Origin: Verrucomicrobiota bacterium
GTDB taxonomy: Bacteria > Verrucomicrobiota > Verrucomicrobiia > Opitutales > Opitutaceae
Direction: 5' to 3'
Assembly (NCBI GenBank): GCA_023446735.1
Contig: JAEXPQ010000154.1
Span: 1 to 32,001 of the forward strand
DNA: 32,001 nucleotides
The position numbers were made by a program, and so were the translations under genes. Within the stretch, counting starts at the first letter, position 1. The number at the start of each line of letters is the position of its first letter. The notes under the pieces are model-generated. The model saw nothing but the letters and a program-made list of their open reading frames with translations. It ran no database searches and was not told the DNA's origin. Positions 1 to 6,626 of this stretch are shown here, piece after piece.

Positions 1-1155
1 GCCCCGGAGAGCGCGCCGCCGGCGGAGGAAGCCGAGCCGTCGCGGGCGCCGTGGGGGGCGCCGGCGAGCGGCTGGCTGGTGCGCGAGAGCGGCGGGGTGC
101 GGTATTTTCTTGGTTGGTGGCAGCCCGCCGGCGGAGGCGCCGTACGCGGGGTGGAGCTGAATCTGGCGGCGGTCCTCGAACGCGTGCAGGCGCTCGTGCC
201 GGGGACGAGCGCCGAGGGCGGGCGGTTTGTCGTGCGCGGGCCGGGCGAGCCGCTCGGCGGCGCGGCGATCTCGATCCCGTTGTCGACCACGTTGCCCGGT
301 TGGACCCTGGCGGCCTGGCCCGGCGTGCCGGCGAAGATCGAATCGCTCGATGTCGGCGGCGGCTTCTTCGTGGTGGCGGCGCTGCTGGTCGGCGTATTCG
401 TGGTCTCGATCGTCGCGGGCGGCGTACTGTTCTTCCGGCAGGCGGAGGCGGCCGCGCGCGAGGCGGCGCTCAAGACCTCGTTCGTGTCGAATGTCTCCCA
501 CGAGATGAAGACGCCGCTCACCACGATCCGCATGTACGCGGAGATGCTGGCCGACGATCGCATCGACGATGCGGCGAAACGCGCCCGGTACTTCGCGACC
601 ATCGGGCGCGAGACGGCGCGGCTCACGCGGCTGGTGAACAACGCGCTGGATTTCGGCCGGCTCGAGGCGGGGCGGAAGGAGTACCGGCCCGAGGCGATCG
701 CGCTCGGGCCGTGGCTGGCGCGGCTGGTCGAGACCTACGCCCCGCGGGCGATGGAAACGGGTGTCCGGTTGGTGGCGACGCCGCCGGCCAACGGCGCGGC
801 CGTGCGCTGCGACCCGGACACGCTCGACCAGATGGCGCTCAACCTGATCGACAACGGCCTGAAGTACGGCCGCACGGGCGCGATCCTCGAGCTGCATGTC
901 GACGCGGTGGCGGCCGGCTGGGCGATCGTGGTGGCCGACCGCGGCCCCGGCGTGCCGGCGGCGCACCGCGAGCGGATCTTCGACCGCTTCCACCGGGTGG
1001 ACGATGCGCTCACGGCGACCAAGCAGGGCGCCGGCCTCGGCCTCACGATCGCGCGTCGCCTCGCGCGGGACCAGGGCGGTGACCTAGTGTGCCACGCCCG
1101 CGAGGGCGGCGGCGCGGCCTTTGTGCTCACGTTGCCCGCGGCGGACGCAGCCTGA
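1..1155 (+). CDS. Membrane sensor histidine kinase, 5' end outside the window
   Basis: The reading frame is open to base 1, so the N-terminus lies upstream; a GTG at 79 is only an internal codon. Residue numbers count from base 1. A hydrophobic segment at about 122-145 is a transmembrane helix that follows a periplasmic or sensory part. The HisKA box has the phospho-acceptor H167 in a VSHEMKTPL context. The ATPase domain follows, with N box N281/N285 (LNLIDNGLKYG), a DxGxG at D313-G317, an F box (FDRFHRV) and a G2 box at 343-347 (GAGLGL). This is a complete catalytic core. It should autophosphorylate and pass phosphate to the response regulator encoded 62 bp downstream on the same strand. The stimulus cannot be read from the sequence. 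Confidence 0.93.
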   Translation, partial: APESAPPAEEAEPSRAPWGAPASGWLVRESGGVRYFLGWWQPAGGGAVRGVELNLAAVLERVQALVPGTSAEGGRFVVRGPGEPLGGAAISIPLSTTLPGWTLAAWPGVPAKIESLDVGGGFFVVAALLVGVFVVSIVAGGVLFFRQAEAAAREAALKTSFVSNVSHEMKTPLTTIRMYAEMLADDRIDDAAKRARYFATIGRETARLTRLVNNALDFGRLEAGRKEYRPEAIALGPWLARLVETYAPRAMETGVRLVATPPANGAAVRCDPDTLDQMALNLIDNGLKYGRTGAILELHVDAVAAGWAIVVADRGPGVPAAHRERIFDRFHRVDDALTATKQGAGLGLTIARRLARDQGGDLVCHAREGGGAAFVLTLPAADAA

Positions 1156-1217
1156 GGGTTGGATCGCGCGGCCACTCACTCCCTTACTCCTCCATTCCCT
1201 TCTCCTTTCGTCCTCCC

Positions 1218-1919
1218 ATGAAAGCCCGCCTCCTCATCGCCGAAGACGATACCGCCATCCGCCAGGGCCTGTGCGACCTGCTCGAGGGCGAGGGCTACGC
1301 CGTGGTGCCGGCGGCCGACGGCCTGCAGGCGCTCAAGCTCGCCGCGCAGGAGAAGGTGGATCTGTACGTCCTCGACGTGATGATGCCCGGGAAAAACGGC
1401 TACGACGTGTGCCGCGAGCTGCGGCGGCGCGACCAGCGCACGCCGGTGCTCTTCCTGACCGCGAAGGGCGAGGAGATCGACAAGGTCGTGGGCCTCGAGC
1501 TCGGCGCCGACGACTACGTGACGAAGCCGTTCGGCGTGCACGAGCTGCTCGCGCGCATCGGGGCGCTGCTGCGGCGGGCCAAACGCGGCGCAGCCGAGGC
1601 GGAGGCCTCGCCCTTCGGGGACACGCTCAAGTTCGGCGAGGCCGTGGTGAACCGGCGGACGTTCACGGTGAAGCTGCGCGGTGCGGAGTCGCCGCTCACC
1701 CCGCGCGAGATGAAGCTGCTGGAGGCGTTCGCCGCGAAGCCCGGCGAGGCGCTTACCCGCGACCAGCTGCTCAACGCCGCCTGGGGGATCGAATACATGG
1801 GGACGACCCGCACGCTCGACCAGCACGTGGCGCAGCTGCGCAAGAAGGTGGAGGTCGATCCCGAGGAGCCGCGGGTGCTGCTCACCGTGCACGGCGTGGG
1901 CTACCGGTTCGTGCGCTAG
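1218..1919 (+). CDS. OmpR/PhoB-family response regulator
   Basis: This 233-residue protein has a receiver domain at about 1-120: acidic pocket E9-D10-D11, phospho-acceptor D53 in LDVMMPG, T81 and K103 in VTKPF. A C-terminal winged-helix DNA-binding domain (about 140-233) contains LTPREMKLL and ends VHGVGYRFVR, typical of the OmpR/PhoB family. It is the expected partner of the kinase just upstream. The ATG at 1218 was chosen because the protein then begins MKARLLIAEDD, as the family does; longer in-frame extensions have no family match. The leader is a C/T-rich tract (1172-1217) without a Shine-Dalgarno sequence. The stop codon overlaps that of the convergent glycosyltransferase gene. The target genes are unknown. 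Confidence 0.95.
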   Translation: MKARLLIAEDDTAIRQGLCDLLEGEGYAVVPAADGLQALKLAAQEKVDLYVLDVMMPGKNGYDVCRELRRRDQRTPVLFLTAKGEEIDKVVGLELGADDYVTKPFGVHELLARIGALLRRAKRGAAEAEASPFGDTLKFGEAVVNRRTFTVKLRGAESPLTPREMKLLEAFAAKPGEALTRDQLLNAAWGIEYMGTTRTLDQHVAQLRKKVEVDPEEPRVLLTVHGVGYRFVR

Positions 1920-3082
1920 CGCCGGGACGGCGCCGCGGCCAGCAGGGTGCGGGCGAGAGCGTCGTAGCGATCGGTCATGCGGCCGACCGAATGGTCCCGT
2001 TCGACATCGGCGCGGCCTTGGCGCGCCAGCCGCAGCGCGAGCGCCGGCGAACCGAGCAGCGTGGCGAGACGATCCGCCAGGCCGGCGGCGTCGGCCTCGG
2101 GCACGAGGAGGCCGTTCTCGCCGTCGCGCACGAAATCGACGACGCCCGGTACCGCCGAGGCGACAACCGCGCAACCCGCGGCCATGCCCTCGAGCACCGC
2201 GAGCGGCAGGCCTTCGTAGTGTGTCGAATGGACAAGAATACGCGTGCGTTGCAGCAACGCCGGCACGGCCGACACGTCGCCGAGGAACCGCACGTGGTCC
2301 TCGAGGCCCAGTTGTCGGGTCAGGGCCCGGCAGTGGGCGCCCCGGTCGCCGTCGTCGTCGGCTCCCGCCAGATGGAGTTGGGCCGCGATTCCGCGGCGGC
2401 GCAGAAGGCCGACCGCCTGGATCGCGGTCGCGTGGTCCTTCTGGGCGCTGAAGCGCGCCACCATCGCCAGCGGCAGATCGCGTCGCTCCCAAGCGAAGTC
2501 GGGCGCGGGGTAGCGTTCGAGCGGGATGCCGTTGGGGATGACCTCGAGCAGTGCCGGCGGGGTCGCGAGGGCCGCGAGGTGGTCGCGGACGCTCGGTGAC
2601 ACGCAGACGATGCGGGCGGTGCGGCGATTGAGCAGGCGGACCTGCCAACGCCGTCGCCAGGCGTAGTGCTCGCAGTTGTGCTCCACCTGGACGACGTTGC
2701 GGGTCCCGGCCATGAGCGCCGCATAGCGGGCCCAAAGGTGCAGCGTGTAGCCGTGGGCGAAGAGGATGTCGGGTTGCCACTGGCGGAGGAGGCGGGCCAG
2801 CCGCAGCACGAGCCAGGGTTTCGGATTCCCCGGCACGAAAAACTCGGCGCAGCCGTGCCGCGCGAACTCGGCGGCTCGTTGGGGCGGAGGGGGCCGGAGG
2901 GCCCGGTAGGCCATCGCCACTTCGAACTGGCCCCGGCGCGCCTGTTCGAGCGCCAGCGTCTCCGCCAGACGGGTGGCCCCCCAGGGACCATCGACCACGG
3001 TATGCAGAATGCGGGGGCGCCGGGATGCGGCCGAGCGCCCGGGCTGCGCGGCGACCGGGACTTGGTGTCGTTGCGTGGTCAT
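1916..3082 (-). CDS. Glycosyltransferase family 4
   Basis: This 388-residue GT-B fold protein resembles capsule or exopolysaccharide GT4 transferases, which move a sugar from a nucleotide donor to a lipid-linked or polysaccharide acceptor at the cytoplasmic membrane. Supporting motifs are an N-terminal donor/acceptor loop HTVVDGPWGATRLAE, the central LEVIPNGIPLERY, and the C-terminal E-x7-E motif at 290-298 (EGLPLAVLE) followed by a glycine-rich segment and DGENGLLVPEAD. The ATG at 3082 was preferred over an in-frame TTG at 3121. The gene is convergent with the response regulator and its stop overlaps that gene's stop. No other polysaccharide genes lie nearby, so the acceptor cannot be named. 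Confidence 0.9.
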   Translation of the reverse strand: MTTQRHQVPVAAQPGRSAASRRPRILHTVVDGPWGATRLAETLALEQARRGQFEVAMAYRALRPPPPQRAAEFARHGCAEFFVPGNPKPWLVLRLARLLRQWQPDILFAHGYTLHLWARYAALMAGTRNVVQVEHNCEHYAWRRRWQVRLLNRRTARIVCVSPSVRDHLAALATPPALLEVIPNGIPLERYPAPDFAWERRDLPLAMVARFSAQKDHATAIQAVGLLRRRGIAAQLHLAGADDDGDRGAHCRALTRQLGLEDHVRFLGDVSAVPALLQRTRILVHSTHYEGLPLAVLEGMAAGCAVVASAVPGVVDFVRDGENGLLVPEADAAGLADRLATLLGSPALALRLARQGRADVERDHSVGRMTDRYDALARTLLAAAPSRR

Positions 3083-3383
3083 CGGGCGGTCGAGGAGGGG
3101 CGACGAAGCCGGCGGCGGCAACGGCAGAAAGGCGGGCGGTCGCCGCCGTCGGGCGATGGTTTCACCATGGCAACCGAGGGTTCGCGGAACAGGTGGGAGG
3201 CGTCACAAGAGATCGGAGTTCGGCACGGGGACAGGGCGGGAGCGAATTGGTTCCGGGGCGGCGGCGAAGGCGCGGCATTCCGGGCGGGCCGAGGGGGCGG
3301 CGGATGCGGGGCGTACCGTCGCGGATTCGTCACGGTCCGGTCCCTTGACAGGGCGGCGGGCCGCCGTTACTCCGGTTGCCCCG
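3083..3383. other. Intergenic region between divergent GT4 and HNH genes
   Basis: These 301 bp separate two divergently transcribed genes and should hold promoters for both. A perfect -35 hexamer TTGACA lies at 3345-3350 on the plus strand, but the position 17 bp downstream (TACTCC) is a poor -10 box, so this is only a weak candidate for the HNH gene. A short inverted repeat ATGGT-ttc-ACCAT sits at 3156-3168. No convincing small gene or RNA was seen. Confidence 0.4.
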
Positions 3384-4013
3384 ATGGACGCCGTGCTTAC
3401 CCAACCGGTCCTCGTGCTCAACCGCCTCTGGCAGGCGGTCAACGTCGTTGCGGCGCGCCACGCCTTCATGCTGCTGGCCCGCGAGCATGCGCAGGTCGTC
3501 TACCGGGACGAGCGCATCGACGACTTCCGGGTCTTCTCGCTGCTGGACTGGATGGATTTCTCGCGCCACAACCCGCCGGTCGAGGATGGCGAGGGCGTGC
3601 GCACGGTTCGCCAGCGCGTCCGACTGCCGCGGGTGATTCTGCTGACGGGGTTCGACAAGCTGCCGTGCAAGGAGCTGAAGCTGACGCGGCAGAACGTGTT
3701 CGAGCGCGACAAGAACCGCTGCCAGTACTGCGGCAAGACCTTTGCCCGCGAGGAGCTCAACCTCGACCACGTGATCCCGCGTCACTACGGCGGCAAGACG
3801 ACGTGGGAGAACATCGTGTGCTCCTGCATCGCCTGCAATTCCCACAAGGCGAACCGCCTCCCGCACGAGGCGCACCTGCGACTCGTGCGCAAGCCGACGC
3901 GCCCGAAGTGGCGGCCGATCATTTCGACGATGCTCGACAAGCAGCCGCACCATCCGGCGTGGAAGCGCTTCATCGACGTCGCCTACTGGAACGTCGAGCT
4001 GGAGGAAGGTTAA
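3384..4013 (+). CDS. HNH endonuclease family protein
   Basis: This 209-residue protein has an HNH (beta-beta-alpha metal) domain in its C-terminal half: a CQYCGKTF zinc knuckle, the LNLDHVIPRHYGG core with the catalytic DH pair, ENIV, and a second CIAC zinc pair followed by NSHK. The N-terminal part (VLVLNRLWQAVNVV) matches the widespread stand-alone HNH proteins annotated as McrA-like or 5-methylcytosine-restriction related, whose physiological role is mostly unproven. The ATG at 3384 was chosen because similarity begins there; the open frame continues upstream only as low-complexity sequence. Its end overlaps the convergent mreD end by 4 bp. No methyltransferase or restriction partner is adjacent, so a restriction role is not supported by context. 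Confidence 0.88.
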   Translation: MDAVLTQPVLVLNRLWQAVNVVAARHAFMLLAREHAQVVYRDERIDDFRVFSLLDWMDFSRHNPPVEDGEGVRTVRQRVRLPRVILLTGFDKLPCKELKLTRQNVFERDKNRCQYCGKTFAREELNLDHVIPRHYGGKTTWENIVCSCIACNSHKANRLPHEAHLRLVRKPTRPKWRPIISTMLDKQPHHPAWKRFIDVAYWNVELEEG

Positions 4014-4540
4014 AGCGCGCCGCCGGGTTCGCGGGCTTCCTCGGCGAGGTTGACGCCGCGCAGCAGCAGAGCCTGTTCCTGGAGCGCGAAGAACCAGGGC
4101 CCCAGCAGCACGATGGCGACCTGCGAGACGAGGAGATCCACCGCGATGCGGCTCCAGGTGACGCCGGCGACGGCGTCGCCGCCGAGCAGGAGTGGTTGCG
4201 CGCCGAACAGCACGAGGTTGGCCAGGCTGGCGCCGACGACGCCGGGAGCCACGCCCTCGCGCGGCAGACGCGACCGCACCGCGTGCCAGCAGGTGAACAG
4301 CGCGGCCAGCAGAAGGGCGGAGGAGCCGAACGGGACGGGGCGGGCGGCGTCGATCACGAGTCCGCTGAGGAAAGTCGCGATCAGGCCGGGTCGCGGGCGC
4401 AGGTGGAGGCCGGCGACCGGCAGGCACAGGCCGGCGAGGAAGACCGAGCACGCCAGGGGCGCGAGGTGGTGGTTGATCTGCCCGCCGAGGAAGACGAGGA
4501 GCGCGTTGGCGAGGACGATGACGATCCAGCGCGGGTCCAT
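4010..4540 (-). CDS. mreD: Rod shape-determining protein MreD
   Basis: This 176-residue, very hydrophobic protein begins with a membrane helix (WIVIVLANALLVFLGG) and contains further predicted helices across its length, as expected for MreD, an inner-membrane component of the elongasome that links MreB/MreC to peptidoglycan synthesis. Sequence identity in this family is low. The call therefore rests on size, hydrophobicity and its position as third gene of an mreB-mreC-mreD operon, 6 bp after mreC. It is convergent with the HNH gene. Confidence 0.85.
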   Translation of the reverse strand: MDPRWIVIVLANALLVFLGGQINHHLAPLACSVFLAGLCLPVAGLHLRPRPGLIATFLSGLVIDAARPVPFGSSALLLAALFTCWHAVRSRLPREGVAPGVVGASLANLVLFGAQPLLLGGDAVAGVTWSRIAVDLLVSQVAIVLLGPWFFALQEQALLLRGVNLAEEAREPGGAL

Positions 4541-4546
4541 GGCACG

Positions 4547-5383
4547 CTAGGGCTGCTCGGGATTGAGTGGCACGAGCACGGCGACCTCGTGCAGCTCGTT
4601 GAGGCGGGGGTCGAGCAGCACGGTGCCGCTCTTGAAGAGGCCGTTGGTGTCGAGTTCCAGATTTTGGACATGCCCGATCACGATGCCGGCCGGGAACACG
4701 CCGCCGAGCCCCGCGGTGACGATGCGCTTCGGCGCCTCCGGGCTGGCGTAGACGTCGAGCGGTACGAATTCGACCGCGCCGCGCGCCTGCGCGAACGGCG
4801 GATTGGGGCCGCCCTGGAAGCTGAAGGGCCGCGAATCCCCGGCCACCATTGCGGCGATACGCAGGGTGGGGCTGCTGACGAGGTCGACGACGGCGGTGTA
4901 GGCGTGGACTTCGGCGACGCGGCCGACGACGCCGCCGGTGAAGATCACGGGGGCGCCGACGGCGAGGCCGGCGTTGCGGCCCTTGCGGATGACGAGGCGC
5001 TGCGACCAGGTGGTGAAGTCGCGGCGCACGACGCGGGCGATTTCGGTGCGGTAGTCGGGGTTCGAGGGGAGATGGAGGATGTCCTCGAGCCGTTTGACCT
5101 CCTCGCGCAGAGTCTCGTTCTCCTCGATGCGGACCTCGTAGCCGGCGTTGAGGTTGGCGAGGTCGCGGGCGGTCTGGATCAGTTCGTTGCGCGTGCGGGT
5201 GCGCAGCGACCAGTACTGCTGGAGGTCGCGCGCGTAGGAGGCGGCGAAGTCGGCCGGGGCCCCGAACTCGAAGAGGCTCACGCGCGCGAGGCGCTTGAGC
5301 GCGACGGGCAGCGCCAACCAGAGCAGCGCGACGGCGGCGAGGACCGCGAAGGGGCGCTGGCGGATGAATTGCAGGGGCGACAC
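4547..5383 (-). CDS. mreC: Rod shape-determining protein MreC
   Basis: This 278-residue bitopic protein has a short cytoplasmic N-terminus, one transmembrane helix at about 12-30, and a periplasmic coiled-coil stretch (about 55-95, ending EEVKRLEDIL). The MreC beta-domains follow, recognisable by ARVVRRDFTTWSQRLVIRKG, GAPVIFTGGVVGRV and VDLVSSPTLRIAAMV. MreC scaffolds cell-wall synthesis by joining MreB filaments to penicillin-binding proteins. The start codon is GTG at 5383. It lies 68 bp downstream of mreB and 6 bp upstream of mreD, so all three are probably co-transcribed. Confidence 0.95.
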   Translation of the reverse strand: MSPLQFIRQRPFAVLAAVALLWLALPVALKRLARVSLFEFGAPADFAASYARDLQQYWSLRTRTRNELIQTARDLANLNAGYEVRIEENETLREEVKRLEDILHLPSNPDYRTEIARVVRRDFTTWSQRLVIRKGRNAGLAVGAPVIFTGGVVGRVAEVHAYTAVVDLVSSPTLRIAAMVAGDSRPFSFQGGPNPPFAQARGAVEFVPLDVYASPEAPKRIVTAGLGGVFPAGIVIGHVQNLELDTNGLFKSGTVLLDPRLNELHEVAVLVPLNPEQP

Positions 5384-5451
5384 GGCGGTGGCGAACCTCG
5401 GCGGCGAGAGGGGAGATTCCGGATGCGCCGGGGGGCGACGGCCCGCGCGGG

Positions 5452-6486
5452 TCAGCCGGTGCGTTCGCCGGTGAGCCGGCCGAGCAGCCAGTTGAGGTCC
5501 TCGAGCACGGCGCCGGTGCCGTTGGCCACAGCGCTGAGCGGGTCGTCGGCGATCGTCACCGGCAATCCGGTACGCTCGGAGAGGAGGCGGTCGATGCCGC
5601 GGATGAGGGCGCCGCCGCCGGCCATGACGAAGCCGCGGTCGACGAGGTCGGCGGAGAGCTCGGGGGGGCAGCGCTCGAGGGCGTTGCGCACGGCGTCGAC
5701 GATGGAGCCGATGGTGTCGGCGAGGGCTTCGCGGATCTCCTGGGAGGTGATGTGGATGGTCTTGGGCAGGCCGGCGACGGAGTCGCGGCCCTTGACCTCG
5801 AGGGTGAGCTCGTCGTCGAGCGGGAAGGCGGAGCCGATCTTGATCTTGATCTCCTCGGCGGTGCGTTCGCCGATGAGGAGGTTGTAGGCCCGCTTCATGT
5901 AGCTGGTGATCGCCAGGTCGAGCTCGTCGCCGGCGACGCGGATCGACTTGGAGAAGACGATGCCGGCGAGCGAGATGATGGCGACCTCGGTGGTGCCGCC
6001 GCCGATGTCGACGATCATGTTGGCGGCGGGCTCCTCGACGGGCAGACCGACGCCGATGGCGGAGGCCATGGGTTCGTCGATGAGGAGGACCTCGCGGGCG
6101 CCGGCGTGGATGGCGCTCTCCTTCACGGCGCGGCGCTCGACCTCGGTGATGCCGTTGGGGATGGCGATGACGACGCGCGGCGGGATCATCTTCGAGTTGT
6201 TCTGCACCTTCTTGATGAAGTAGCGCAGCATGGCCTCGGTGACGTCGAAATCGGCGATGACGCCGTCCTTCATGGGGCGGATGGCGTTGATGTTGCCCGG
6301 GGTGCGGCCGAGCATGCGTTTGGCCTCGTCGCCCACGGCGAGCACGCGGCGGGTGGCGCTGTCGATGGCGACGACGCTCGGCTCACGCATGACAATGCCC
6401 TTGCCCTTCACATACACGAGAGTGTTGGCGGTGCCGAGATCGATGCCGATGTCGTTGGAAAGGACGCCGAAGAGATTGCCGATCAT
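5452..6486 (-). CDS. mreB: Rod shape-determining protein MreB
   Basis: This 344-residue bacterial actin has phosphate-1 motif DIGIDLGTANT near residue 12, phosphate-2 motif MIVDIGGGTTEVA and adenosine motif FVMAGGGALIRG, with near-textbook MreB sequence throughout. The N-terminal MIGNLFG could form the short membrane-associating segment. MreB filaments direct lateral wall synthesis under the inner membrane. The ATG at 6486 was chosen; an in-frame TTG at 6561 would add 25 residues unlike the family. It is first in the mreBCD operon and divergent from the antiporter gene, sharing a 140-bp promoter region. Confidence 0.98.
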   Translation of the reverse strand: MIGNLFGVLSNDIGIDLGTANTLVYVKGKGIVMREPSVVAIDSATRRVLAVGDEAKRMLGRTPGNINAIRPMKDGVIADFDVTEAMLRYFIKKVQNNSKMIPPRVVIAIPNGITEVERRAVKESAIHAGAREVLLIDEPMASAIGVGLPVEEPAANMIVDIGGGTTEVAIISLAGIVFSKSIRVAGDELDLAITSYMKRAYNLLIGERTAEEIKIKIGSAFPLDDELTLEVKGRDSVAGLPKTIHITSQEIREALADTIGSIVDAVRNALERCPPELSADLVDRGFVMAGGGALIRGIDRLLSERTGLPVTIADDPLSAVANGTGAVLEDLNWLLGRLTGERTG

Positions 6487-6533
6487 GGTCGCGATAGGAA
6501 CTGCGGGCCGGTTGGGCAGGTGATTCTGGCGCA

Positions 6534-6561
6534 AGAATTTGTCCGCGCAGAGGGAAGTCAA
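6534..6561 (-). promoter_or_regulatory. Candidate sigma-70-type promoter for mreBCD
   Basis: Read on the minus strand, TTGACT (6561-6556) is separated by 16 bp from AATTCT (6539-6534). The -35 matches consensus at five of six positions and the -10 at three of six. It lies about 48 bp upstream of the mreB ATG. This is pattern matching only; promoter consensus in this lineage is not established from the window. Confidence 0.35.
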
Positions 6562-6626
6562 AAGAAAAGCCGGTCGCGGGGTGCTGGAGCCTTGCGGTCG
6601 GGGCGGGTTTTACGAAGTTAGCGCGC

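Noticed and set aside
1089..1217. Longer response-regulator start overlapping the kinase gene
   Set aside because: The extension is kinase DNA read in another frame plus a C/T-rich spacer, and receiver domains begin as at ATG 1218.
2666..5887. Open plus-strand frame of more than 1,000 codons across the glycosyltransferase, HNH and mreCD genes
   Set aside because: It is a shadow of real genes in other frames, caused by high G+C. The translation is low-complexity (Arg/Gly/Glu-rich), with no family features, and it overlaps mreC and mreD on the opposite strand.
6487..6561. Longer MreB start at TTG 6561 (25 extra residues)
   Set aside because: The extra residues do not resemble MreB N-termini, the region overlaps the candidate promoter, and ATG 6486 gives the family-standard length.
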